Positions 1-7,739 of a stretch of 64,000 nucleotides of DNA are shown piece by piece. The position numbers and the translations under genes were made by a program. The notes below the pieces were generated by a model that searched no databases, was not told the DNA's origin, and worked only from the letters and a program-made list of their open reading frames with translations. How positions within the stretch are numbered: position 1 is the stretch's first letter; the number at the start of each line of letters is the position of its first letter. This DNA comes from an uncultured Bacilli bacterium (GTDB taxonomy: Bacteria; Bacillota_I; Bacilli_A; RF39; UBA660), in the NCBI GenBank assembly GCA_910589375.1, contig CAJUTK010000001.1:62001-126000 (forward strand), read 5' to 3'.

Positions 1-222
1 GTTGTTTTCTTTACTGGTGAAGCAGAGATTGATTCTAATAATTGTTTCAGTAACACATTTCCTCTTGAATGGCCTAAAGGAAGTGGCAACATTCAAGAAT
101 TTCCGGAGATGGATGAATACAGATGGTTTCCAATAGAGGAAGCTAAAAAAATTATTCTAAGAGGTCAAAGAAAAAGTTTAATAAAATTGAAAAGAGTATT
201 AGAGGAAAAATATGAATTATAA
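1..222 (+). CDS. NUDIX hydrolase, C-terminal fragment (cut by window edge)
   Basis: The open frame enters from the left edge and ends at TAA 220-222, giving 73 residues. The stretch with FPEMDEYRWFPIEEA followed by a basic helix (RGQRKSLIKLKRVL) is the usual end of MutT/NUDIX hydrolases, in which a final alpha helix follows a conserved W-F/P-x-x-EA segment. The NUDIX box itself would lie to the left of the window and is not seen. Substrate cannot be told. The next gene starts inside its last codons (ATG at 212), which suggests translational coupling. Confidence 0.7.
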   Translation, partial: VVFFTGEAEIDSNNCFSNTFPLEWPKGSGNIQEFPEMDEYRWFPIEEAKKIILRGQRKSLIKLKRVLEEKYEL

Positions 223-441
223 TAATAATCTAAAAAAATTGATTACATTTGTTCTAATTGCCATAACCCAGTATCACTAAATAACAACTTTTGTGAATTT
301 TGTGGAGCAAAATTACAAACAAAGACTAAAGAAAAAGAAACAATATTTTCTACCCTTCTTAAAATAATCCTTTGTTATTTCGCAATAAATATTGTAATCA
401 TGCTATTACTAATAAGAGCTTGCGAAAAAATTACAGGATAA
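212..441 (+). pseudogene. Small zinc-ribbon membrane protein, frame broken at an A7 run
   Basis: From ATG 212 the frame reads MNYNNNLKK and then meets a stop after 22 codons. After the seven-A run at 232-238 the -1 frame gives a convincing protein to TAA 439-441: CxxC (CSNC), a second CxxC (CEFC) 15 residues later, a Lys/Thr/Glu-rich linker, and one membrane helix near the C-terminus (about 20 hydrophobic residues ending in LLLIRACEK). Joined at the A run the product would be about 76 residues, a typical zinc-ribbon (zinc_ribbon_2 type) plus single-TM protein. A AAA AAA is a possible -1 slippery heptamer, so this could be a disrupted gene, a homopolymer sequencing error, or productive slippage. 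Start overlaps the NUDIX stop. Function unknown. Confidence 0.6.
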
Positions 442-472
442 AAAAATGTTAGAAAAGTCTAACATTTTTTTA
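441..472. terminator. Bidirectional terminator between zinc-ribbon gene and FIST gene
   Basis: Stem TGTTAGA / TCTAACA with loop AAAG, flanked by A-rich sequence on the left and a T run on the right, so it serves convergent transcripts from both sides. Confidence 0.8.
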
Positions 473-1606
473 TCTACTAAATGCTGTAAAAGAAAGCATT
501 AAACTACCACAACTATTTGCAGAATGATTACTATAACCATACTCATTAGGTGTAAATATCATTAAAAAAGGTGTATCTCCAATAGATTTTTTTATCTTAC
601 TATAAACTTTATCAAAATCACTACCAATTAATAGTTTTCTATCCATATTATGTATTAAAAAATAAGCACCTACTTCTTCATCAATAAGATGATTTAAATG
701 ATCTATCGCCTTTTTAGGAGCATCAATTAATTGCTCTATGGTAGCTTCCATTCTAATAACAGCAGTGCCTACTTTTATATCATTACTAAGTAACATACCA
801 TTACTGCTATCTAATAGATTACGAATAACAGTTACATCTCCTAAAGCATCCTTAATAGCAAGTGGTGATAATACATAACTATTATCTTTTAAATCTTTAG
901 TTTTTATATTTCTCCACTCTGTATATTTCTTTAAAGCTGGCATATTATCAATTTGCATCAAACTTCTATATTTTTCTACTTTTGTAATAATTCCCATATC
1001 TTTTGTCTCTTGATAACCACTACTATATTCAGTAGCAATTGGATTTGTAGTATAAAAGAATGCTACTGCACAACCACTTTTTAATACCTTATCATTGCAG
1101 AATATCCTACTACTTTTATCTTCAATAACGCTTCCTCCAAAGAGAGGAACTCTACCTACTACGTCTTGTATTCCTTTTAAATAAATTTCTTCTTCTCTAG
1201 AAAAAGATACCATATACATATAGCTTGGCTTAATCTTAAGACCAGAGTTTCTTACTGCCTCTAGAGCAACTTGTCTTCCTATCTCACGAGGATTTTTCCC
1301 ACGCTCACTACCCGCTACTGACACATGCATATCTTCACAGTCTATTACCATCATACCTGAAAATCCAGTTTCAGAACTAATAATACCATCCTGAACCATA
1401 ATAGCATCTTTTACAGTAGATCCAATAACAGGGACTTCTTGTAAAATACTTTTCGCACCTAATAATACTTTATCACTATCTTGATAGTTTGCGTACAATA
1501 ACCCTATTTTAGGATTAAACATGGTATCTACAGCTTTTCTAGCAGTCTCTTCTCCTGACTTACTTGCATCCATTGCAATACTATAACCAACGTTTGAACT
1601 TAACAT
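470..1606 (-). CDS. FIST domain sensory protein
   Basis: 378 residues, soluble. The protein matches the FIST_N + FIST_C architecture: an N-terminal half with an IGLLYAN strand, VPVIGSTV and a GxxGGS-type loop (VPLFGGSVIED near residue 175), and a C-terminal FIST_C half ending in NEYGYSNHSANSCGSLMLSF. FIST domains are predicted small-ligand (often amino-acid) sensors in signal-transduction proteins; no kinase, GGDEF or methyl-accepting domain is fused here, so its output partner is unknown. Start ATG 1606 follows GGAGAGATTAT. It is the last gene of a minus-strand operon with the membrane protein and two kinase-like genes and overlaps the preceding gene by 7 nt. A role as sensor for that operon is inference. 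Confidence 0.85.
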   Translation of the reverse strand: MLSSNVGYSIAMDASKSGEETARKAVDTMFNPKIGLLYANYQDSDKVLLGAKSILQEVPVIGSTVKDAIMVQDGIISSETGFSGMMVIDCEDMHVSVAGSERGKNPREIGRQVALEAVRNSGLKIKPSYMYMVSFSREEEIYLKGIQDVVGRVPLFGGSVIEDKSSRIFCNDKVLKSGCAVAFFYTTNPIATEYSSGYQETKDMGIITKVEKYRSLMQIDNMPALKKYTEWRNIKTKDLKDNSYVLSPLAIKDALGDVTVIRNLLDSSNGMLLSNDIKVGTAVIRMEATIEQLIDAPKKAIDHLNHLIDEEVGAYFLIHNMDRKLLIGSDFDKVYSKIKKSIGDTPFLMIFTPNEYGYSNHSANSCGSLMLSFTAFSR

Positions 1607-2400
1607 ATAATCTCTCCTTCTCCCTTTTGAAACGCTTTTTTATAAGCTGTCTTTATTTTTAATTTCTCTATTACTTTTTCGTATTCTTCTTCACTTAACT
1701 GTTTTAATAAATCTGTTCTACAAAGATAAAATGGAGCATTTTCAACACTAAGCATTCTATATTTTTTTATTCCCTTTTGCAAATAAGTATAAGTATCTAA
1801 AACAACACAGCCATAAATGGGATTACCTAGGACATCTTCCAAAAATTTTTGTTCCTGGTCTAATTCTATAAAAGGGGTTGAGATTTCTCTTTCCTCTTGT
1901 CCATCTTTGATAAACCAAATATTATCCTTTTCATATAAAGTCCCAATTTCTTGTAAAAAGAAATAAAGATATATACCGTTCGTATTAACAATTACTATCA
2001 TATTAGGATTTTTATCTGCTATAAATACTTGACTATTTAATTGGCTTTCTAAACTTTTTAAAAAGATATCTCTTCTATCTGCCAAGGAACCTTTCTTAGC
2101 AAAGCAAAAAACATTTTCTTTTCCATACTCTTTACACTCTTTTATAACTTTTATAATGATAGCTACTACAAATGGTAGAAGAAAAAAAACTACAAACTCA
2201 GACAAAGAAATAGTACAAAAAAAACTAAGAATTGATAAAATAATACAATAGACTGCCCAAATACTTGCGCCTAATAACCACTTCATTCTACCACTACTCC
2301 CTATTATCATTATATCAAAAAATAAAATTAGAGAAAACAAAAAAAGGATGTTAATCCTCTTATAAATGCAATATCTTGTCACTTTCTGTTTGCTTATCAT
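1600..2400 (-). CDS. Unknown protein with three N-terminal membrane helices and a cytoplasmic domain
   Basis: 266 residues from ATG 2400 (MISKQKV); a TTG two codons upstream also keeps the frame but has no better ribosome-binding site. Three hydrophobic segments lie at about residues 18-36, 40-61 and 66-87, followed by about 175 soluble residues with alternating strands and helices. The tail resembles in layout nuclease-related (NERD-like) or small sensor domains, but no motif is decisive. The start lies inside the 3' end of the upstream kinase-like gene (41-nt overlap) and the stop overlaps the FIST gene by 7 nt, so translation of all three is probably coupled. I do not recognise the family. 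Confidence 0.8.
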   Translation of the reverse strand: MISKQKVTRYCIYKRINILFLFSLILFFDIMIIGSSGRMKWLLGASIWAVYCIILSILSFFCTISLSEFVVFFLLPFVVAIIIKVIKECKEYGKENVFCFAKKGSLADRRDIFLKSLESQLNSQVFIADKNPNMIVIVNTNGIYLYFFLQEIGTLYEKDNIWFIKDGQEEREISTPFIELDQEQKFLEDVLGNPIYGCVVLDTYTYLQKGIKKYRMLSVENAPFYLCRTDLLKQLSEEEYEKVIEKLKIKTAYKKAFQKGEGEIIC

Positions 2401-3271
2401 AAACAAAGTTTCTTAAAAAACCAAGACCCTCTTCTGAAAGATAAATCTTACTATTCATAGTATTTTTATATTGATTAATAATTTCATCAAAATTTTCATC
2501 CGTTAATTGTTCTAATACTGGTAAAACCTGTTCAGGATAATCCATCAATAAACTAACAATGTTATAGTCACACCCCTCAAAGTCAGATGGGTTAGAAGCA
2601 AAATCAGCTTCTGAATAAGGAATAGCTGGAATCCATAATTTAGAATAATTTGTATCTATTTTTCCATTCCCATTAATTCCAAATGAAGATTCATTATCAA
2701 TCAAAGGTGATAATGATAAATTACCATCTACAGAACGCTCAAACAATAAATTTTTAGGATTTCTATCCAATTGATGACAAAACCAATCTAATACATAAGT
2801 TGTAATGATTTCATTTATCAATACTTGATATCCTGGAACTTGATTTGTCTCTAGTACTTCTAACAATTTTTTAATTGTATAATGGCCATATTTCCTAGTC
2901 ATTTCTGGATATAGTTGATGTAAATTAGATACATCATAATATTCATAGTCAGGTCTTTGAATATTTGGAGATAATAGGCCTATCTTTACTATATCTGCTT
3001 TTGGTCCTAAATCAAAGCGTATCAACTGATAATCTGCAGTAGGTCTATTAAATCTTCCATATATTTCTTTATTAAGAAGTTCTCCTAATAGGCGGCAGTC
3101 TTTTCTAGCTTTAAAATAACTAAGAACATTCGCTACTACAAACCAGTTATTCTTTTCTGATAAGTGCTCTGGCTCTATTTGTACAGCTCTCATTACTTGC
3201 TTCTTCGTTAATCTTACAGGGTTTACTATCCTTTTTATTCTATCTCTATTTATTCCTAAGTTGTATACCAT
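2360..3271 (-). CDS. HipA-like kinase paralogue B
   Basis: 303 residues. The centre carries HQLDRNPKNLLFE (about residue 168), matching the HipA-type catalytic loop D-R-x-x-x-N, and about 20 residues later LSPLIDNESSFG, matching the metal-binding D (DNE/DFG-like) of the kinase fold. These spacings are those of HipA/CtkA and PI3/4K-like Ser/Thr kinases. The N-terminal part is shorter than in HipA (about 440 residues) and no HipB antitoxin lies next to it, so a toxin role is not supported. The neighbour upstream (3284-4183) is a diverged tandem copy with the same start MVYN and the same motifs. Start ATG 3271 follows GAGGAAATTTT. Substrate unknown. Confidence 0.6.
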   Translation of the reverse strand: MVYNLGINRDRIKRIVNPVRLTKKQVMRAVQIEPEHLSEKNNWFVVANVLSYFKARKDCRLLGELLNKEIYGRFNRPTADYQLIRFDLGPKADIVKIGLLSPNIQRPDYEYYDVSNLHQLYPEMTRKYGHYTIKKLLEVLETNQVPGYQVLINEIITTYVLDWFCHQLDRNPKNLLFERSVDGNLSLSPLIDNESSFGINGNGKIDTNYSKLWIPAIPYSEADFASNPSDFEGCDYNIVSLLMDYPEQVLPVLEQLTDENFDEIINQYKNTMNSKIYLSEEGLGFLRNFVYDKQTESDKILHL

Positions 3272-3283
3272 AAAATTTCCTCA

Positions 3284-4183
3284 CTATACTAATTGTAATA
3301 TTTTTTCTTTTTCATTTTTCTTTCTATCTACAACCCCTTGTAAATACGATAATGTCTCTGGTGGTAAATTAAATGCATTTTCTCCACTTCTAAATTTTCT
3401 TAAAATACTCATATAATCTATTTGAAATATTTTTTCTAAAATTTCTACTGACATATCTGGATAATCCATAATAAGAGATAATATATTCGCATCTAATCCA
3501 TCTATTTGATAAGGCTTATCCCTAAATGATAAATCATCATAGGGAATAGAAGGCATCCACATTTCTAATTTTTTCTCATCAAATAGGCCACTTTCATTAA
3601 CTCCGAATGCTTGTTCTTTATCAAAAACAGGACCTAACTGCAATAGCTGACTATCTTTATCCAATTTGAAATTTGTATTTCTAGGATTTCCATCTAATTG
3701 ATGAGTAAACCATTCAAACATATATCTTTCAATAAGAGAATATTGTAAATTATGAGTAGTTTCTTCATCGTAATGATATCCGAAAGTATTTAGTATTTCT
3801 TTTAAAGTAAAATAATTATATCGTTGTGGTAAAGAAGGAAACAGTTGATGTAACTGACAGAAATCAAAATATCCGAATCTACTTTTATCCTGAAAGTTTT
3901 CACTTAATAAACCCACTTTTTCCTCTAACTCCACTACTTCATAACTAGCGGTATCATTTCCTAATGCAGTTGCGTAAGCTTTAGAAATAAACTCTCCTGC
4001 AATTCTGACATCTCCTCTTTTCTTAAAAAAAGAAACTCTAGAATTTACGAAGTACCAAGAATCCTTTTCCTTCAATAAATTAGGATCAATATCCACATAA
4101 TCTAAAACACTTTTTTGGCTCATTCTTAATGGTTTTGGAATTTTATTGATTTTTCTCATATTCAGATGAATATTATACACCAT
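3284..4183 (-). CDS. HipA-like kinase paralogue A
   Basis: 299 residues, first gene of the minus-strand operon that ends with the FIST gene. It shares its start MVYN, the WF/FVN block near residue 43, the catalytic loop HQLDGNPRNTNFKLD (about residue 165) and the metal-binding PVFDKEQAFG with the next gene. In this copy the loop reads D-G-N-P-R-N rather than D-R-N-P-K-N. Both copies then have MPSIPYD/IPAIPYS and LSLIMDYP, which are not standard HipA motifs and may mark a separate subfamily. Start ATG 4183 follows GGGGG. The tandem pair probably arose by duplication; heterodimer formation or diverged substrates are possible but not shown. Confidence 0.6.
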   Translation of the reverse strand: MVYNIHLNMRKINKIPKPLRMSQKSVLDYVDIDPNLLKEKDSWYFVNSRVSFFKKRGDVRIAGEFISKAYATALGNDTASYEVVELEEKVGLLSENFQDKSRFGYFDFCQLHQLFPSLPQRYNYFTLKEILNTFGYHYDEETTHNLQYSLIERYMFEWFTHQLDGNPRNTNFKLDKDSQLLQLGPVFDKEQAFGVNESGLFDEKKLEMWMPSIPYDDLSFRDKPYQIDGLDANILSLIMDYPDMSVEILEKIFQIDYMSILRKFRSGENAFNLPPETLSYLQGVVDRKKNEKEKILQLV

Positions 4184-4210
4184 ATAAAAGCCCCCTTTTT
4201 GGCGTTATCT

Positions 4211-4238
4211 ATAATACCATAAAATAGAAAAAAGTCAA
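4211..4238 (-). promoter_or_regulatory. Promoter of the kinase-FIST operon
   Basis: On the minus strand TTGACT, 16-nt spacer, TATTAT with an upstream TG (TGGTATTAT), ending 28 nt before ATG 4183. A good housekeeping-type promoter. Confidence 0.7.
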
Positions 4239-4248
4239 ATAAAGCAAG

Positions 4249-4767
4249 CTAAAATTGTATTTTTTGTAGTATTTTTCCTTCTATATCATATAACTGAAAG
4301 CATTTATTCTCATAAATAATATAAGTATGCTCGTCATGAACCTTAGGTAAAGAGATAGATCCCGGATTTATATAAGATGTACTTAACTCATATATATGAG
4401 TATGTCCATGCACTAAGATACCATCTTGATATGGTACTTTGTCATTAATGTGTCCATGTGTTAAATAAAGTCTCAAGCCATCTACTTCTAATACCTTATA
4501 ATCATCCATAATTGGGAACTCTAAAACCATTTGATCTACTTCAGCATCACAGTTTCCCCTAACTGCAATAATACTATCCTTATATTTATTTAAAATAGCA
4601 ATTACTTTCATAGTATCATACTCTTCTGGAAAATGATTTCTAGGTCCATGATATAATAAATCACCCAGTAAAATCATCTTATCTGGTTTTTCCTTTTTTA
4701 TAATTTCATCTAATTTAGTTGCATAATAACTAGATCCATGTAAATCAGATGCTATTAAATATTTCAT
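4249..4767 (-). CDS. yfcE: YfcE/MJ0936-type metallophosphoesterase
   Basis: 172 residues, the family length. All metal-site motifs are present in order: SDLHG (residue 7), GDLLYHGPRN (35), GNCD (71), THGH (about 104) and HGHTH (about 120), then INPGSISLPK near the end, which is diagnostic of the YfcE/MJ0936 group of single-domain phosphodiesterases. Enzymes of this group hydrolyse phosphodiesters such as cyclic nucleotides or bis(p-nitrophenyl) phosphate in vitro; the physiological substrate is not settled. Start ATG 4767 follows AGGAGGAAAATAT. Transcribed away from the HAD gene; the 147-nt divergent gap is AT-rich. Confidence 0.9.
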   Translation of the reverse strand: MKYLIASDLHGSSYYATKLDEIIKKEKPDKMILLGDLLYHGPRNHFPEEYDTMKVIAILNKYKDSIIAVRGNCDAEVDQMVLEFPIMDDYKVLEVDGLRLYLTHGHINDKVPYQDGILVHGHTHIYELSTSYINPGSISLPKVHDEHTYIIYENKCFQLYDIEGKILQKIQF

Positions 4768-4914
4768 ATATTTTCCTCCTAAAATAGTAATTTTATAAAA
4801 AAATTATTTTACAATTTCTTTTACATATATTCTATTATATCCTTTTATGTTAAAAAACGCTAGAAACTATTGCTATTTTTTAACCTTTCATTCATAATGT
4901 TAATAGGTGATAGT

Positions 4915-5514
4915 ATGCGCTTAGGAATTGATATTGATGATACAACTTTTATAACAGTAAAAGCTATGTTAAAATATGGAGATATTTATGATACAGAAGT
5001 TGTTGGAGGAAAAGGAACAAATGGAAATCTAGGTTTGATTACAAATCGTTATTACCTAAAAGCATTATATGGATGGGATGATAAAACAAAGTTTTCATTT
5101 TTTGATACCTATTATAAAAATATCTTAGAAGAATCTTATCCCATGGAAGATGCTGTTTCTATAATTAATAGACTAAAAGAAAAGGGAAACGAAATCTATT
5201 TTATTACTGCTAGACTATTAAATATTAAAAATTGTGATACAGAAAATATTACTAAAGATTCTTTAAAGAAGTACAATATTTCTTATGATAAGTTAATTAT
5301 CAACGCAGCTGATAAACTAAAATTTTGTCTAGAAAACAAGATTGATATTTTTATTGAGGATAGTTTCGATACTTGTAAAGAACTAGAAAGTCATGGAATA
5401 AAAGTGTTTCTTATGACTACAAAAATGAATGAAAATATCGATAGTGGCTCTATTGAAAGAGTTCATAGTTGGAAAGAACTAGAAATAAAATTGATGGATT
5501 ATTTAGAAAAATAA
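4915..5514 (+). CDS. HAD-superfamily 5'-nucleotidase-like phosphatase
   Basis: 199 residues. Motif I is GIDIDDT at the N-terminus (D-x-D), motif II lies in IYFITAR, a lysine is available in AADKLKF, and the motif III acidic pair is in DIFIEDS. This pattern fits the 5'(3')-deoxyribonucleotidase/NagD-like (5NT_C, YqfW/YorS-like) HAD families; the nucleotide specificity cannot be read. The frame can be opened from a TTG at 4870 or ATG 4897, but the start at ATG 4915 is preferred because AGGTGAT stands 4 nt upstream and residues before it are not conserved-looking. Followed by a strong terminator. Confidence 0.75.
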   Translation: MRLGIDIDDTTFITVKAMLKYGDIYDTEVVGGKGTNGNLGLITNRYYLKALYGWDDKTKFSFFDTYYKNILEESYPMEDAVSIINRLKEKGNEIYFITARLLNIKNCDTENITKDSLKKYNISYDKLIINAADKLKFCLENKIDIFIEDSFDTCKELESHGIKVFLMTTKMNENIDSGSIERVHSWKELEIKLMDYLEK

Positions 5515-5538
5515 AAACTCAAAATTGAGTTTTTTTAT
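5513..5538. terminator. Bidirectional terminator
   Basis: AAAACTCAA-AA-TTGAGTTTT hairpin with T run on the plus side and A run on the other, between the HAD gene and the minus-strand tRNA-Pro. Confidence 0.8.
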
Positions 5539-5542
5539 TTTA

Positions 5543-5619
5543 TGGTCGAGAAGACAAGATTTGAACTTGCAACCTCTTGGTCCCGAACCAAGTGCTCTAC
5601 CAAATTAAGCTACTTCTCG
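5543..5619 (-). tRNA. tRNA-Pro(CGG)
   Basis: 77 nt with encoded CCA. Acceptor CGAGAAG pairs fully with CTTCTCG; anticodon stem CTTGG/CCAAG with loop TTCGGGA gives anticodon CGG; T arm is GCAAG/CTTGT with one wobble; D stem GCTT/GAGC has one T-G pair. Intact cloverleaf. It sits 11 nt downstream of a GNAT gene on the same strand and may be processed from that transcript. It is diverged from the tRNA-Pro(TGG) at 21738 but clearly related to it. Confidence 0.92.
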
Positions 5620-5630
5620 GTAAAGAAGAA

Positions 5631-6236
5631 CTATTTTTGTTTATTCTCTTGTTTTCTATAGGATTCAAATTCTTCCTTATACTCTTCTAATGATTTTACT
5701 ACATCTATCCAATAAACGTTAGTAAGTTCGTTATCCCAAGGATCAACAGCAGTCCTTTTTAATACACCACCTAAAGCCTTAATTGTTGCATTACTTCCTA
5801 TATTATCTACTGTACAGTCAAGCATAACATGCTCTAATCCTAATTCTTTCGCACGTAGTAATCCTAAATATAAATTGATTTTATTATACCCTTTTCTTCT
5901 TTCTGTAGGACGAATTCCATACCCAATATGTCCACCAAACTCCATCATTTCAGGAGTTAAATCATACCTGATATTAATCATTCCTACTATCCTATTATCA
6001 CTAACTCTTACAAGAAAATAAACTTCTCCTGGAACTCTTCCAATACTATAAGCATATTCTTTCTTTTTCTTTTTTTCTATCTCAACTAACCACTCCTCAT
6101 AGGAATAGTCATCTGGACAATGGTCAAGCCCTGAATCACCATTCATATCAGATTGATAAGTTCTATGCTCTTTAATATATTCTAAAGCCTCTTCCTTTCT
6201 AGAAAGAGATGGAGATTCTAAATAAAAACTTTCCAT
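5631..6236 (-). CDS. GNAT N-acetyltransferase, paralogue 1
   Basis: 201 residues. The acetyl-CoA binding segment is seen as GYGIRPTERRKGYNKINLYLGL (motif A, R/Q-x-x-G-x-G/Y variant RRKGYN) after VGMINIRYDL, followed by VMLDCTVDNIGSNATIKALGG, the motif B 'N-x-x-S-x-x-x-x-x-x-LGG' typical of RimJ/RimL-type and small-molecule GNATs. Substrate unknown. Start ATG 6236 follows AGGAGTG. The gene and about 70 nt of upstream DNA are duplicated in the neighbour at 6326-6922; protein identity is moderate but the 5' leader is almost identical, so each copy has its own promoter. Confidence 0.85.
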   Translation of the reverse strand: MESFYLESPSLSRKEEALEYIKEHRTYQSDMNGDSGLDHCPDDYSYEEWLVEIEKKKKKEYAYSIGRVPGEVYFLVRVSDNRIVGMINIRYDLTPEMMEFGGHIGYGIRPTERRKGYNKINLYLGLLRAKELGLEHVMLDCTVDNIGSNATIKALGGVLKRTAVDPWDNELTNVYWIDVVKSLEEYKEEFESYRKQENKQK

Positions 6237-6305
6237 ACAAGCACTCCTAACATTTTCTTTACATTTTAAGATGTATTATTTTTTTAACTACAATAAGTAA
6301 TATAT
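6234..6305 (-). repeat. Duplicated promoter/leader of GNAT gene, copy 1
   Basis: Almost identical over about 70 nt to 6920-6991: start codon, AGGAGTG ribosome-binding site, a 14-nt near-palindrome (6261-6274, ACATTTTAAGATGT here; perfect in the other copy) and an AT-rich promoter zone. Marks tandem duplication of gene plus control region. Confidence 0.8.
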
Positions 6306-6325
6306 TTCTAAATTATAGAAATTTT

Positions 6326-6922
6326 TTACTTCACTTTTCCTTCTTCATTCACATAAGGCGCAAACTCTTCCTTATGTTCTTCTAGAGATTTAACTACATC
6401 AATGACATAATCTACCATAACATTAGTAGAATCATCTTCATCAATATGTTCCCTAATTCTTATTCCTCCTAATGCTTCCATCGTCTTCCATGAAGCTGGG
6501 TTATCTAAATCAGCATCTAAATAAACTTCCTTAAGACCATATTGAGCACATACTTGAAGACCTAAATATAAATTAATCTTGTTGTATCCTTTGCCACGTT
6601 CACTTGGTCTAATACTATAACCAATATTAAAACCATACTTTTTTAAAAACTCCGTTAACGCTAATCTAATATCAATCATTCCAACAATTCTATCATCACT
6701 TTTTCTTATTAAAAAATAAGTATGAGAAGGAACCCAAGTATCTGTTACTGGTCTATTCCAATTTGCCTCTACAAATCTTAACCAACCTTCATAATCATCT
6801 ATGTATTTATTTAAACTTCCCACTCCATGAATACCAGAATCATTATCAAAAAATTCATAAATATATTCTAATGCTTCTTTTTTTCTTTGAAGCGTTGGTT
6901 TTTCTAAATAAAATTTTTCCAT
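6326..6922 (-). CDS. GNAT N-acetyltransferase, paralogue 2
   Basis: 198 residues, tandem paralogue of 5631-6236: the same N-terminus (ME-FYLE-P-L-RK-EALEYI), the same motif A (RGKGYNKINLYLGL) and an equivalent LDADLDNPASWKTMEALGG segment, and the same C-terminal IDVVKSLEEHKEEF. Motif A here has the canonical R-G-K-G-Y. It has its own AGGAGTG ribosome-binding site and promoter region. Substrate unknown; GNATs with this signature often modify small amines, antibiotics or peptide N-termini. Confidence 0.85.
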   Translation of the reverse strand: MEKFYLEKPTLQRKKEALEYIYEFFDNDSGIHGVGSLNKYIDDYEGWLRFVEANWNRPVTDTWVPSHTYFLIRKSDDRIVGMIDIRLALTEFLKKYGFNIGYSIRPSERGKGYNKINLYLGLQVCAQYGLKEVYLDADLDNPASWKTMEALGGIRIREHIDEDDSTNVMVDYVIDVVKSLEEHKEEFAPYVNEEGKVK

Positions 6923-6991
6923 ACAAGCACTCCTAACATTTTCTTTACATTTTAAAATGTATTATTTTTTAATTATAATAAGTAATATATT
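6920..6991 (-). repeat. Duplicated promoter/leader of GNAT gene, copy 2
   Basis: Second copy of the 6234-6305 leader. It contains a perfect 14-nt palindrome ACATTTTAAAATGT (6947-6960) between the ribosome-binding site and a TATAAT-like element, a possible operator or simple AT hairpin. Confidence 0.75.
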
Positions 6992-7097
6992 CATAAGTTA
7001 TATCGCGATTTCTTCTTTCATTTAATTGACAGAATTCTTATTAATTAAATAAAATTCTTTATCATAATTGTTTTCTTTATAAATATTATAAAATTTA

Positions 7098-7631
7098 TTA
7101 CTCCTCTAACTGAGAAATCATTGTATCATAATGACTATTTACAATATTGTCCTCCGTTAATTCAAAAGTCTTTGCTATCTCTAATAAATCTGAAATATAA
7201 TCTTTTTTATCTTCTTCATCCACTAATAATTCTATTTCTAAAAAACTTCCTAATCTTTCAACCTCATCAATACAAAGATTATAATTTAAATACTTAGAAT
7301 ACCTACGTTTTTTATTTACTACTACCCACTTTTGATATCCTAAAGTTTCTAGCAATTGATTAGCTTTTTCATAAGAACTCACTTCAAACTCTATTTCTTT
7401 AGATTCCTGTATTTTAGCACTCTGTTTTTTCAAATTTAGTTCTACTTTTTCATTCTCTTTTCTTACTCTAAGCCAAATAGATCCTTCAACACTTTCCACA
7501 TGATTTAAATCACTTACATAAATCGTATCATTCTGGGAAAGTATTTCACTAACTTCACAATCCATATCCCTTAATTTAGCTAATAAATCATTCATATCAT
7601 CTACTTTAAACTTCAATTCTATTTCTCTCAT
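7098..7631 (-). CDS. CYTH-domain phosphatase/cyclase-like protein (CyaB/ThTPase family)
   Basis: 177 residues covering one full CYTH domain. The signature E-x-E-x-K (EIELKFKV) is at residue 4, followed by strands with the usual charged residues: WLRVRKE (about 53), LNLKKQ (68), EIEFEV (82), KKRRYSKYL, CIDEVERLGSFLEIELL. CYTH proteins form a triphosphate-binding tunnel and include class IV adenylate cyclases, thiamine triphosphatases and inorganic triphosphatases; sequence alone does not decide which. Start ATG 7631 follows AAAGGAATGATTTT, with an extended -10 (TGTTATAAT) upstream. Next to an inositol-phosphatase-family gene on the opposite strand. Confidence 0.85.
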   Translation of the reverse strand: MREIELKFKVDDMNDLLAKLRDMDCEVSEILSQNDTIYVSDLNHVESVEGSIWLRVRKENEKVELNLKKQSAKIQESKEIEFEVSSYEKANQLLETLGYQKWVVVNKKRRYSKYLNYNLCIDEVERLGSFLEIELLVDEEDKKDYISDLLEIAKTFELTEDNIVNSHYDTMISQLEE

Positions 7632-7685
7632 AAAATCATTCCTTTAATTATCATTATAACAAATTTATAAATATTTTAAAATAAA

Positions 7686-7714
7686 TTGCAAAATCATATC
7701 ATTTAACATATAAT
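7686..7714 (+). promoter_or_regulatory. Promoter of the inositol-monophosphatase-family gene
   Basis: TTGCAA, 17-nt spacer, TATAAT; ends 25 nt before the chosen start at 7740. Confidence 0.75.
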
Positions 7715-7739
7715 AAAATTGTAAATGAAGGAGAAGATG

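Noticed and set aside
2360..4183. HipBA toxin-antitoxin system
   Set aside because: No HipB-like HTH gene is adjacent and the proteins lack the long HipA N-terminal part.
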